This document shows, one piece after another, positions 48,384 through 60,239 of a DNA stretch of 64,000 nt. The position numbers and the translations under genes were made by a program. Location of the stretch: the NCBI GenBank assembly GCA_026419785.1, contig JAODTK010003588.1, positions 235,687 to 299,686 of the forward strand, read 5' to 3'. The stretch is from Sclerodactyla briareus (taxonomy: Eukaryota; Echinodermata; Holothuroidea; Dendrochirotida; Sclerodactylidae). The notes under the pieces were generated by a model. That model searched no databases. It was not told where the DNA came from and saw only the letters and a list, made by a program, of their open reading frames with translations. How positions within the stretch are numbered: position 1 is the first letter of the stretch; every line of letters begins with the position of its first letter.

Positions 48384-49306
48384 TTTCTGCTATCAGGAGC
48401 CGTATAGCCTTTGGCAACTGATATTTCATACAACTCCCACTCAACCCCCAAAATATTCTGGGACGAGTCAGACACTGAACAGTAACAGAACTCCGCTGGC
48501 GCATTTTAGTTACCACCCATTTCGAGAACATTCCTCGAGTGACTCCAAACCCCGGTCTCAGTTTGTCGAATTATTCAAACCGACCTTTTGCGTGTGAAAG
48601 CACTCGAATATATATAGATACTGGTGTGTGCAATCACATCTGACCCTAGAGCTTCGGCTCTACTCACGCGATTGAACTGCCAATTGAATAAAATACACTG
48701 ATTCTGTAAGAGGGGACGCGTTGATCCTAGCTACATTCACCCGATTACTAATATATTGTAGAACCCAACTCTACAAGGGCATGGTTATATGCAAGGAATG
48801 ATACAAGTTGCTGCTTCTTAGCAAGAATGATAGTCAAGGAAATGCCCTGCCACGCCACTAAACCTGTATAGGCCCTTTCATCTTTGTGGAGAACTGGTTA
48901 AACAATACATTGCGAAAACCTGTATTGGAGTGCTGTGTTCACCGAGTGTGTGCCTGTGCGAATATTCTACGTACACTGCTGAGATTCCATAGTACCTGAG
49001 GACAATAACACCGTTTTGTTCGCAATTGTATCTTGTCAATGGCCATGTTTTCCCACAAATCGTTACAACGAGTACATATAGATAGCATTGGGTTCAATTC
49101 AAAGCAACGAAGAGAAGATCTCTCTCCTTGAGGTATTTGTCAATACAGTGAACACACAAGTGTCGTACATTCTAGTTCTATGACATATACTCTCACTCTA
49201 CGAAGTGATCGACGCGGACAGACCACTCCGACGAATATAAAATACATCCAGCGAGTCAAAGCATATCTTCACATCTAACTAGTCTCATGAGCATCAGATT
49301 ATACTC

Positions 49307-49446
49307 ACGGCGGTGTGGTTTTCATATTGCGTAACTATGGATTGTATTTGTGCGAAATTCCACAATCCTCGCACTGACGGCGGTGTGGTTTTCATATTGC
49401 GTAACTATGGATTGTATTTGTGCGAAATTCCACAATCCTCGAACTG
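49307..49446. repeat. 70-bp tandem duplication, two copies
   Basis: The segment starting CGGTGTGGTTTTCATATTGC occurs at 49311 and again at 49381. There is no difference over the 60 or more bases compared, ending at CCACAATCCTCG. Units 1 (about 15938) and 2 (about 30455) have it once and diverged. Confidence 0.9.
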
Positions 49447-49633
49447 GATGTCGAACCCCGAAATCCGTAAAGCCGGAATTGCTCTGCATATACTATTTAT
49501 CGGCGGACATGGGATGAGAGCGAGAGAAGTTATCATGACCTACTTTTGACTGGGGTACTTGGAAAAATTAGCTGTGGTGAAACATTAATATTAGTGTATG
49601 TTGACTCACACGACCTTCGACCTGACCGCAAAC

Positions 49634-49814
49634 TATTATTATTATTATTAACCCGATATTTATATAGCGCAAAATCCAAAAGCTCTATGCGCTTCACAAT
49701 ATAAGCAAAACAAACTTAGTGGAAATGAGATTCAAAGAGAACAGTTCAAGCATTTCTTAAATGACAGTAATGAGGGAGCGCTCTAACAGTTCGTGGAAGG
49801 TTGTTCCACATTTT
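49634..49814 (-). mobile_element. Short (ATT)n-tailed insertion, unit 3
   Basis: About 180 bp missing from unit 2, which reads from GCTAACCATAGG straight into TTTAATGCATTTTG (about 30688). On the minus strand it ends GCGCTATATAAATATCGGG followed by (TAA)n, the layout of a SINE or LINE tail with a triplet microsatellite. No tRNA-like head is evident, so it is a 5'-truncated or unclassified retro-insertion. Confidence 0.55.
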
Positions 49815-50848
49815 GGTTAATGCATTTTGAATAAACCATGTCTGGGTCAGTTACTTTATTCATGTAAACACTGGTTCTGATGAAACCTTACAAGTCTAAA
49901 ACATTCATTGATAAACATAACTGCAGGGGACAATCAAGTTCATTTTCAAACTTTTAATTTTAGTTAAAATATTACGGCATTTATCATATCTTATTGATTG
50001 AACGTGGAAACCCTCCAGCATTTTTTCAGACTGATGATGACACATAAAAAAAAAACACAACACCTCCGGTGATATAGATTCTCTTTTTATTGAGCAATGT
50101 ACTATCAGTTATTTCTACAGAAATTGAAAAAAAAAATGCAGTTAGACCACGGTATGAACTGACGAAAATCTGCCAAATAGACATGTTTCTCTATTGACAG
50201 TGCACTTCGTATTTCGAGCAGTAGGAGTGGGGAATAACGGCAGTTCATTACCACTAAACTATACGTCTCAAGAACCGAGATTAATTTTGCTTCGTGAATA
50301 GTGAATGTTAAGGGCTTACGAGATGAAGCGTTGCGGAAATGGTGTGCAAAACGTATCAATGTCAACCTGCTAATGAATCGTTTTTCCTAAGGCTTAGTCC
50401 AAATTACCAACGGCTTCACAATGTAAGTCAATTCTCTGGTATTACCAAATACCGAAGTTTGGCGAACAAATTATCCAGTTTTTCAATACTTGCTACCGGA
50501 TATGCACTTCGTTTTGTATAATGGTGGGAATTCATCGGAGGCAATGTAGACCAAATCGTATTTCTGCTGATTCTACAGTCCTTCGAGCAAATTACCGTAT
50601 GTAGAAATCAATCAAAATTCCCGACATCAGGCACCCGGGGGAAACTGGGTATGGAGTGAAAACCATCTTGTCATGATAAATTCTTGGTATGGTAGTTCGG
50701 GAAACTGTTCGAAATTCCACTCTCGGCAATGACATTGGTACGTAGACTGGAGACACTGGCCATTGGTGAGATAATGAAAACAAAAAACAACAGACATGGA
50801 TAAGGCAATAAATTGCCAAACCATTAGGAATAGGAACTGACGAGTTCG

Positions 50849-50872
50849 TATATATATATATATATATTATAT

Positions 50873-50916
<44 letters not shown>

Positions 50917-51050
50917 ATATATAATTATATATATAGATATATATATCTATATATATATATAATATATTAGAATATATATATATATTATATATATAATTAA
51001 TATATATATATATATAATATATATATATATAATTGAAATATATATATACT
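50849..51050. repeat. TA-rich tract replacing part of unit 3
   Basis: About 200 bases of almost pure TA with small breaks, able to fold on itself. It joins sequence matching unit 1 about 16655 to sequence matching unit 1 about 17630, so the intervening 970 bp or so is missing here. Confidence 0.9.
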
Positions 51051-51054
51051 AAAT

Positions 51055-51510
51055 ATGTTCCATTACACCAATGATGTACAACAACGTTCTATGGAGGACA
51101 CAACACGCAGTGATTCATTTCTTGCGGGTGGGACACCTAATACCAATGATCTGCAGTTTTTGTGAAAATGGGAAACGAAACTGCCCATTGAATACAGGAA
51201 TACCAATTCCTTAACATTCTTTAAACGTCTTTTCGCGATTTACTGAATGATATGTCTTCTCATTGTCCTAATGTCGGGATTGTCTCTCGTATTTCAACTC
51301 TATTCTGTTTTGCATTGTTCAAGTTCTCGTCCCATTATTTTCACTGTTTTGTATGATGACAGGTTGGTTGACAGTGTTTGATGAAAGGTATATCTATTCT
51401 GGATAAGTTCCGTGGTCTTGTTTAAATGCGTAATTATTGATTGTCAAAGGGGAAAGGGCCTCAGTAGAGTAAATTTACAGCTAACTGAGTTTACCCTGGG
51501 AAAGGTTAAA
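51055..51510 (+). mobile_element. LINE ORF2 C-terminal remnant and 3' region, unit 3
   Basis: Matches the right part of the LINE fragments at 17455-18085 and 32690-33330, beginning at the ATTACACCAATGATGTACAA stretch. The AARII-bearing part is lost in the TA-tract deletion. Confidence 0.65.
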
Positions 51511-51905
51511 AAAATACGGATCCTGCAAGCATGAGTATAATTCGTGAGTCTATTCACGGACACAAAACATTTGAATTTAAATTTTCACTCAATATATACT
51601 GACAGATGTCTCTCAATTTATCATATTGGAGATGAGTGTATGGCAGTTGTAAAGAGACATCTTACTTTCGAGAAGGTATCCTACCATCTTTGGAATTTTG
51701 GAGAATAATACATTGTCGATCAAATTATAAAATGATGTTACTCACGTAAGGTATTCTAGACAAAATGTCCCCAGTTTGAAAATAACGAAAAGAACTATTC
51801 ATAGGGCAGGCACTATGCATCATATTTTGCCTGCTAGACATAGTCACAGCACCTTTGGAGATAGCGATACCTCGGCTCGAATTCATTAGAGTTCACTAGA
51901 TAGAC

Positions 51906-51921
51906 CTTTCTCTTTTTCTTT
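51906..51921. repeat. Decayed CTTT tract between units 3 and 4
   Basis: Only TTTCTCTTTTTCTTTG-like sequence remains, at the expected junction between TAGATAGACC and GAGTATTGG. Its short, impure state fits an older or contracted tract. Confidence 0.75.
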
Positions 51922-53204
51922 GCGAGTATTGGTTAATTCATATTTAACACATGTGTACATTCTGAAGTACATCCAGTACCATCCAGCTTAAATTGCAATG
52001 TCTTCTTCAGTTTTGATATTCGCAAGTGAATTAACAGATGAAGTGACATTTATAGATCCGTTGCTCTAGTATTTTACATAAGAAGCAGTTACTGGGGTTA
52101 GGAGAGTGTTATACGAATGACTAGATATAGTCAAAATATTCAACATTGGTGTGAGTGTGGGGGCTAGGAGAGTGTTATACGAATGGATAGATGTAGTCAA
52201 ATATCCAAAAAATAGGTGTGTGGGGGGTAATAACGCCAGGTGAAATCAGGTACATATGCACAGGTCTAGCTTGGGGGACGCTTACGGCATAACCTATTTT
52301 GACGATTCAAGAACGCAACGGCCATGGATATTACAACCCAATCACTCATTATGTGTTGAAAAATAACAACCAATGACGGGAGTTGAGCTCAACCTTATCC
52401 TCCCTGGGAATTGAGCATGTAGAAAGGAAAGTATTTATATTCATGATCAACTGGTGTTCTTTTATTTCAAACACATGGGAGTATGAATCGATGTCCGGAG
52501 ATTGCGACAGAACCATCATTATATTCATTGAAAAATAAATATAGAAATCAAAGAGAAACAGTGGTCACTATGATGTGTGGTGTCGACACCAAACCATATA
52601 TTCTATTCGAGTTTGTGTCCGTGATTAGGATAGAAGAAGCCACTGACCACGCGGGACATTTGCTTGTGATCGCTTCGTTTCGTAAGACATGTCAATAGGT
52701 TCAACTAGACCCAGGCAATTCGTATTGCACGTAGCCTCAAACGTTAGCCTCATCGAATGATGAAACGCCAGTAACAGTGAGACAATAAAATAGGACAGGG
52801 ATAATCAGGTGTTGACAATTTCATTTCATTTAAACCAATAACAACACCTGCATTTGGCAACATCAATCCTTGAGAATGATAATCTTGTCAGAGACCGGAT
52901 ATGGAGGTGCGGATTAAATCTCACTTTATTTAATGATCCTTTCACACGATGGCGAGAAAGGTAATGTTCATCTTGCAAATATATCCTGAACTGAATTCGG
53001 ACTTGTGATGGATTGGGTAGGGATATGTTCAATTCAGGGAAGTCCAAAATTCGAAATTCCAAGTTCCTCCGCTCAGCTGACAAAACTATGGGTGGAGTCA
53101 AACGATCGATTGCGTTAGATGGCATGACACTAAAACTCAAGCTCATTTTTCCTTGAATGGTCAATGAATTCTTGCGTTAAATTCAGAAACACTTTGTGCC
53201 ATTT

Positions 53205-53545
53205 TCAGCTCAGATTGGAAATGTCCACGCGAACAAATGTGCCGAAGCTTAGGAAATAATTAGATCCTCGGCTTGATAAAAGATCTGTTCCGGGATACAA
53301 ATACGGTGGCAGGCTAATTGAGCAGTTTGTAGACCTCTCCTAAAGTATTTCGTTCACGCATATAATCCGTATTCGCGAAGGATAAGGTGCTAATTGGCAA
53401 AACGTTCAAAGGGAAATACCGAATAATTTACTGCTGTTCATTGCGTATGAGAATAAATTGAAACGTCTTGGCCTGTCTTCAACGGAGTTAAGGAGATTCA
53501 GGGTGGAGTGATTCCGGTTGTGATGGTTTTAATGGCCTTTAGCTC
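53205..53545 (+). mobile_element. CR1-like LINE fragment, unit 4
   Basis: Orthologue of 1335-1712, with TTCAACGGAGTTAAGGAGAT matching the LRRFR-coding stretch. More decayed than in the other units. Confidence 0.65.
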
Positions 53546-53605
53546 GACACGGCCTATTACTAATGAGGCTAAACTTAATTAATGTTTTCTCAAAACTCTA
53601 GCGAA

Positions 53606-54996
53606 CACTGGGCGGATACACGGTCTCTTGATTGGGAGGGCCAATCTGGCGTACAGTGATATGGGAGGGGTAAGGGAGGGGTTTACATTTGAAAAAAAAA
53701 AATCATACCTGAATGCCCTCAGATGCGATTGGTCCAACCAAAGTGTACGGAAGGAGTAATTTTCTTATAAAAAAATGTTTGCCTAGGTATAATCCACCAA
53801 CAGGATGACATGTGAGATCATTTTCGGCAACACTTTCAGTTCTCATTAGGTGTCAATTTTATTTTCCAAATAAAACTTGCAATATGGTTTCAAAATGTCG
53901 ATCTGCATACGTGATAAACCCAAAAAGCCAAAGGGCTTAGCGATTCCCTGACTGTCTTGATGAACCTTTGACCTGACCAATTTCAATAGTTCATGTACTC
54001 ATCATGGGAAAACCAAATACCAAGCGACACCAAACGCGCAGCATATATAGGCCTACAATATACATAATACAACAAGGAATAGCACAGCGACGATGTACGA
54101 CTTACAGATATCCACTATAGAGCCTGAAAATAAACTTCAGTCTCGACCCCACTAGTGGCAAGGTCAATGACCCGATCTTGTCTGGCAAAAGCATCTCATG
54201 TGCCTGAAGAAGAATTTTGGCTCGGACCTCAGTAATGGTTGAACGAAGTGTGGTCATCGTTCGGTCGACTTCGAGAAACGTCTTTTGGTTCAGCATTTGA
54301 CACAGGAGTGCGGCTAGGTGTCAATAAATGTGAACAGTTGGATAGGTCAATGGGCAGGACATATTCAGTGCCGCGATAGCAGTGATGGGGAGTGGTCGTG
54401 TCACACGTGTCACTCACTCGTCCACCTGGTTTGCCACAACAAGAACTCTGCCTTCAAGTTTCACGTCTCTGGTTTGGACAAAAATTTGAATTTGGTCCAA
54501 GCTATTCCAGTTCTCCTCATGTCGCTGTCTTCGGCCTTCCCGAGGGAGTAGACCGACAACATCATTGCGTGTCTTTGCTGGTCTGCCAAACCGGTACCTC
54601 AGATCCAGGCAATTGCATTTTAAATGGCTCTGTTGAATACGTGGATCGGTAGTAGGTTCAGGGGTGCCTTCGCTTGCCTGCATTATCCGAGAAAACATGA
54701 GACCTCGATTACACTTGGCACTCGTTGATAAAAGGGCGATACTCAGTCGAACAGGCGCAGGCCATAGCTACAGAAGTGCCGAGAAACCAGTATGTTTCCA
54801 TTGAAATCATGAAATTTAAAGGTTTTTTTAAAAGTTTAATTAATTAAACTTGGTGGAAACAAAACAAAACGACTGGTCTTTGCAATAATCTGTTTTGAGA
54901 TAAATAAACTGGCTACCGATACTTTTTCAGTAACTCTGTGAAAGTACGGAAGCAGATTTTTTTGGCCCACCTTGGGGGGGGGGGCATGGCCCCCGT
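53606..54996. mobile_element. hAT-like non-autonomous DNA element
   Basis: About 1.39 kb are inserted between CAAAACTCTAGCGA and TGTATAATACTGA, which are adjacent in units 1 and 2. The left end reads CACTGGGCGGATACACGG, close to the CAGTGGCGGAT termini of many hAT elements. The right side has a G10 run and GCATGGCCCCCG, a subterminal pattern often seen in the same group, but the terminal bases there are lost. Short frames (54414-54698 minus, 54392-54652 plus) show no transposase motif. Assignment is tentative. Confidence 0.5.
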
Positions 54997-55935
54997 TGTA
55001 TAATACTGAAGGAGAACGTAGGAATGTGATTCGTATTAAAATGTTAACTAGATTTCGTGATCCCGATCTTGTTTCGTGTTGGGGTAGTCCCAAACGCACA
55101 ATGAGTATTTGATGCCTATTGTTTATGCTTGAGAAATTATTCATATTCCGGAAATAGATGAAAGCATATTGGTTTACTGCTCAATTATAAATTTACAATC
55201 AAGGCTATTAGTAAAGACCGCCCCGGCTAACTTTAAAAACTTATGAAAATAAGATGAAAAAGGATGATCCAGCACTTATAAGATTCAAGTTTAGTGCCGG
55301 ACCTCAGCATAGTGCTACTGCCAGGACTTCCACGTGATAATGCAGGCATTTTGTTCGCGGAGTTCAAATTCAACCGCTGCAGTAAGTCCATAATCTTTTA
55401 ATGAAAAAATACATGAAGAGTCCCAAGGCGATATTTGGGTTGATTGCATGGGAGCCACGATTAATTTCTATCGCTGTAAGTGGCATTTGCTACAATGCAA
55501 GAGTGCTTAGTAAGGTGGTTCCCCGAGGGGATACGACGGCCTCAATTAAAATCATTCCGATTAGTGTAATAAAATAAAGCTTGGTGCGAGCTGGACAATA
55601 ATTTGTGCAATACCCTTCCTGACACATGTAAAGTTCGTAATAAACTCAAAATTCGAACAAAACGTCAGGAGTCAGGAGCAATTCGCACCATCGAACCAGA
55701 GTGTTTTCGGTATACCGACAGGGACCTAAATTAGAAGTTGAAGAGCTCATTGTTCCAAGAGTGACTGTAACCCCTAGTACAAACGCCTCATGGAAGTGAT
55801 CATGATTCCCAAACAGTGGAGATAGCCTTAAGATACGTGTCCAACCTGCAGTTGTTGACAGACCAAAAGGAGGTGTAACGGTTCTGCGCACTAAAGGACA
55901 TCTGCGAACAATTAAGCCTCCCGACAATTTTTAAC

Positions 55936-56655
55936 TTGATCATGAAAGGGGAGTAAACGGACGCTATGAACATCAGAGACAGGAATGCTTCAGTTGTTCA
56001 TCTGCAGTTAAAATGCCTCAGTTTCATATGATTGATAACATGCCTATATGGCGGCTCATCCTTAAACAGCCATATTAACGCCAATGAGTTGCAAACACCA
56101 AAATGAGGTGCATTACAGCATTCTTGATATGTGTCAGGGTGACTGATGGGGAAGGAAGCAATGTGATTGATAGGACGACTCCTCCAAAGGATTTTTGTGT
56201 ACCTCTCCTATAGCCCTAGAACTTTCTGGAATCACCCATCGACCTATAAGTTCATGAATAATAATTCAGTGACAGTTACGTATAGGCATCTTCAATTTGT
56301 TCCTCCCATTATAACTTTTTCAGACTGACACATTTGCAACTGGATGTTTCGTACTGTCCCTGCAGCCAGTGCTCTTAGGAACACGAGCTCCGAACATGGT
56401 TAGGCCAACACGTTCTGGGATGGATAACCATTTTGTACACGTTTAAGCTCATGAGGAATCTGGGGCACAAACTGGCTGGTTTGCGGGCACCAAAAACGCA
56501 CAAGTTTGTACGATTTATGTTCTTAATTTGAAGTAGACTCGGAGGCATTTCTCCGGAGGCCAGCCGAGACGAGGCCAGAACAAATAGAGGCCGACTCGAG
56601 TTGCCCTCAAACCCCCCCAACGGGGTTGTAGTCTTTTATGTGGGAATGGCACGCC
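55936..56655. other. Unmatched insertion or replacement in unit 4
   Basis: About 720 bp replace the counterpart of unit 1 4660-5080. The right edge (TATGTGGGAATGGCACGC, 56637-56654) recurs at 62996-63013 at the start of the fifth copy, so this border is shared by two copies. The minus frame 56375-56620 has no recognisable domain. Confidence 0.5.
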
Positions 56656-58494
56656 AAGACCTCAAGGCCTCAGGGGGATTGTTTACACCACCCATCAACG
56701 GTCCAGTATAGCCACATATTGTGGTAAGCTTCGTGAGCCTATCTAAAATAAATCAGGATTTAGCATTAACTACATGTACAAAATTCATGAGAACTCTGCA
56801 TATATTTTTTTGTTTTCGCTAGTACCAACACCTCACAATCGCTTTGTAGATTTGGACTTCCTACAGACAGAGACGACCTTCTTGTCGGGTCCATGAAAGA
56901 TTGAATTACGATTAATGACTGCTCTGTACACCCTTCTTCACCCCGATAAAGTAAATCATCCGTTTTCAGTAAAAGAAGAGCTGCCACCACTGACAGATAA
57001 ACGTCGTGAAATGAGGCGCACAAAACCCGATCTCCCAGGAAAAGGATGGACCAATAGGAACAGAACAAACGTCTGTATACTAAACGTTCGTTGTCGGCGA
57101 GTGGTAAAAAGTAGCACCGAGCAAATATTATGACGGGGTGCAAGCCATATGTTAGACGCAATCGCGATTCACAAAAATGCAGATATACAAGAATAAAGAC
57201 AACCTGAAATTGGAAAATATTAACTAAACAAGGAAGAAGAGAAATGTCTTGTGCTAGTGAAAAAAAAGGTATCGAAATACTACCCAATATATAGATAATC
57301 CCCCTTTGCGGTTTCCGGGAATACCTTACGACTATCAAGAGGGCTTTGTATTGTCTGTTGTTCACGAGGCCTGATTAGGCCATTCGTCTACAACCTTCGA
57401 TGAGCTTCATCACTGAACAAAAGGTTCAACCAATCCAAAAGCGAACTTGCAAGACCGAGATTCAGCAGGTGATAAAGTCAAATCGTCTAACTGTTTATCG
57501 AACGAGTAGAAATGACATGGTGTCGATATACTTTACTCATATTCGTTACTACATGAGGCCACATCTCCCGTATAGACTCCTACTTGTACAAGGAGAAAAC
57601 ACGACGGATATACCAGTTGAACCTTTTGGAGGGCCCTACTACAACATCCCACGATGACACCGTCATTTCCCCATCTTCAAACATATAAATTATAATCATA
57701 CTGATTTTGATTGGGCCTGCGATAAGGCCAACATCACATAATGGCGGGAAATTCTTCGAAAAATCAGATTTGTGTATAATAAGCCATTATAAATTAATTG
57801 GGAAATCAGCTACTACTATTTCAATTCAAATCAACCATAGTGGGAAAATTACAATAACTTACACCAAGCAGTTCATGCACGAGACCCCACATCGGTCAGC
57901 TTACATCATGTATTACTATCCTATTACTCTTCACGGAGATTCACTTTCCAACGAGCGGGATGGAAGAACATTAATGACATGAAGCAAGATGGAATAACAC
58001 AGCGGTAGAGCAACTCTATTTCTCTGACACACTTAGATAAATTACGATCCCACTGCTTTTTTCGTATATTTCCCACACGACCGTTGGATATTCCGATTTT
58101 ATCGTTCGGAATAGGCTGCATTTTGACACGATACTAGGGAACCTTAATAAGTTGTTTGAAGGAGGGGAATTCGCAAGGTTATAATTGGGTTAGGAACCGC
58201 GTAATGGATTTAGATTTTTAATATTGGGCCCTTCTGAGATTAAATCTAACAACTTAGAAGTTGCTTTGTAATTCATTTATTGAGAGAGGAAGCGAAGTTG
58301 AAACTGGAAATGACGTGTGTATCCAGTGTCCGAATATCATATACCACGGCTCTGATCATTTGGCCAACCCCTTCAGGGTAAATATAACAACTGTAACATG
58401 TAGGGCTAGAGCCTGGCCTCGAACAGAGAAAGCGAAGACTGGTCCTGCGACTAGGTAAAGCATGTGAAAACTCATGTTTTGGCGATATTCCAAT

Positions 58495-58680
58495 GGTGGG
58501 GGGTAATCACATGCAGACTGAATATGCCCTTCCCTGATCCAATCTCTTGTGCTGAGCGTCCAGGCGGGAAGCAACACGTAGCATGTTGAGGTCTCTGGTT
58601 TGATCGACGCGGATTCGAACCCTGGATCCCAGTATCCCATGGAGTGGTGAGGACGCTCTTAAAATAATTCCATAATGCAG
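58495..58680 (-). mobile_element. tRNA-derived SINE, unit 4
   Basis: On the minus strand it has a B box (GGGTTCGAATCC, plus-strand near 58611-58622), then a body with ACGCTCAGCAC and GGATCAGGGAAGGG, like the SINE of units 1-3. It sits at the site of the SINE remnant in unit 3 41480-41645, not at the site of 8527. The A box is degraded. Confidence 0.65.
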
Positions 58681-59592
58681 TGTTTGGAGTATGCTAATGA
58701 TATTGGCGTCAATTACTTGATTCATTTGGGTATTCTGGAAGAACTGACTAGCAATGAACTGAGGACATTTCTCTGTAATTTCTCTGACAGAAATTACATT
58801 TCCTACAAGCACAAAGCTTCAAATTTCCGCTTACCCGCTCAGTTTTGTTATCAAAGTGGTGGTTCATTTTTCTAAATTGGCCGTGGTGATAGCGCTATCG
58901 TAAATGGTTTTGATGAGATGAAGCCTCGACCTATTTGTGAACATGCACACGTCAACGGTGAGCTGGCATATTGTAATGAGCTTTGAACCCTCACCGTCTC
59001 TATAACACTGCTGTACGCTGAGCAGGGGAAGCGAATAGTAACTTAAGATTGAGTCGTTTCATAATCTCAGGAAATGCATTGAGTATTTATTTCCTCCGTA
59101 TCGGTACAGTTGCATTGGCGACCACCTAGCTACCTACGTTCTATATTGTTTATGACGGCTGTAAAGTCGAATGCTGAAGAATGATCCACAATGTGTATGT
59201 GTCTAAGGGTGTGTGCATGTTGGTGTATCTGCTTCGGGGTTTGCAAGTGAGAGTGTGTGTACGTTTGCGTGCATGCGGCCCTGAACTTGCTACACGTTAC
59301 TTGAACAGTATCAAAGCCGCCACATTTCAATGGTGACCTAATAGGTTTTTCCTGTTTTCATCACCACGGTTATAGGTTCCTGATTCCTTTTTGTGAAAAA
59401 CTTGGCAACGAGGATACGAGAGAACGGTGTACTATGAAGCCAACAGCCATATGGTATGGATAACTGTTCTTTCTTCATTTTGTTTCCGGATATGTTTTAC
59501 GTTCTGCATGTTGATTCCTCGATCTGATGATGCCGAGTCCCCTGCGGTTTGCAATGCTGCACCTGCACCGTTCTCTTATCTTTGTCATTCAG

Positions 59593-59653
59593 TATATAAG
59601 TGGCATCTCACCAACTGCCGACCTCCACCACATGCCTTTTCCCACTGAATAAA
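59593..59653 (+). promoter_or_regulatory. TATA-like box followed by AATAAA
   Basis: TATATAAG at 59593-59600 is followed 47 bases on by AATAAA at 59648-59653. This tight spacing is seen in LTRs, but no TG...CA ends or target duplication could be found. It may be chance in AT-rich DNA. A 73-codon plus frame overlaps (59427-59648) with no known motif. Confidence 0.2.
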
Positions 59654-60239
59654 GAAAAATGGCCATGTGGGTAACCCGGTGAGCTTCTTCTGTTTCTTTG
59701 GCTATGACGAGCTTTGCCACTTCATCCGTTCCGATGTAGCAAGCTTTCGCGCTTGAGATAATTTCAAATCGCTTTCATCGTCTTCGGCTCAGATTTTACA
59801 CAAGGTATTGCCTTGACCCAAGTTTGTTTATGTTCTCTTCCATTTTCCAACTCACCCACTGTGGCCACTCTTTCGAATCATCTGTCTCATCTTGGGGGGG
59901 GGGGGACAACATCCTGTCTTCCTGCCCTTTCCCATCACGCAGAAATTTGCCCCAGAAAAAACGCCACAGGAAGTTTCTGTTGCTGTTTGTTGGGACGAAC
60001 CGAAGTCATCGTTATAATTAACAGATAGAAGATAGATAGATAACTGTATCCAGAATTGGAAATGACATGCTTGGCATAAGATATATATGACATACGAAAT
60101 ATAAGACACTTGAAAACGAAAAGACCATATGTGTGAAATGCCTGTAAGATGTGCACTGTGTAAGATGCGTGTAATATTCGTGTAAAATGCTTGAAAAACT
60201 CATGATATTACAAATGTTTATAACGTGAAGGATAAATTA

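Larger units (their letters stand above)
33866..51905. repeat. Long tandem unit 3 (about 18.0 kb)
   Basis: Third copy, more diverged from units 1 and 2. It has both A and B copies. It differs by a 605-bp insertion in B, a segment at 41430-41920 shared only with unit 4, a private CR1-like LINE, a 70-bp exact duplication, a short (ATT)n-tailed insertion, and a TA tract where about 970 bp of unit 1 is missing. Confidence 0.85.
51922..58985. repeat. Tandem unit 4 (rearranged)
   Basis: Matches the unit start through about 55935. It is then interrupted by unmatched sequence to 56655 and continues with the counterpart of unit 1 5085-7050 and the module shared with unit 3. It has a single nested copy of A type followed by the A linker, and no minus-strand LINE, so it may show the state before A/B duplication. 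It is the most diverged copy in the window. The minus frame of 199 codons at 56766-57365 is the longest in the window but has no family likeness and is not open in other units. Confidence 0.75.

Noticed and set aside
56766-57365. Longest open frame (199 codons, minus strand) as a possible gene
   Set aside because: The matching places in units 1-3 and in the fifth copy are not open, composition follows the DNA, and no domain or signature is visible.
59520-59560. CTGATGA-type core of a hammerhead ribozyme
   Set aside because: The second core (GAAA) and the flanking stems are absent.
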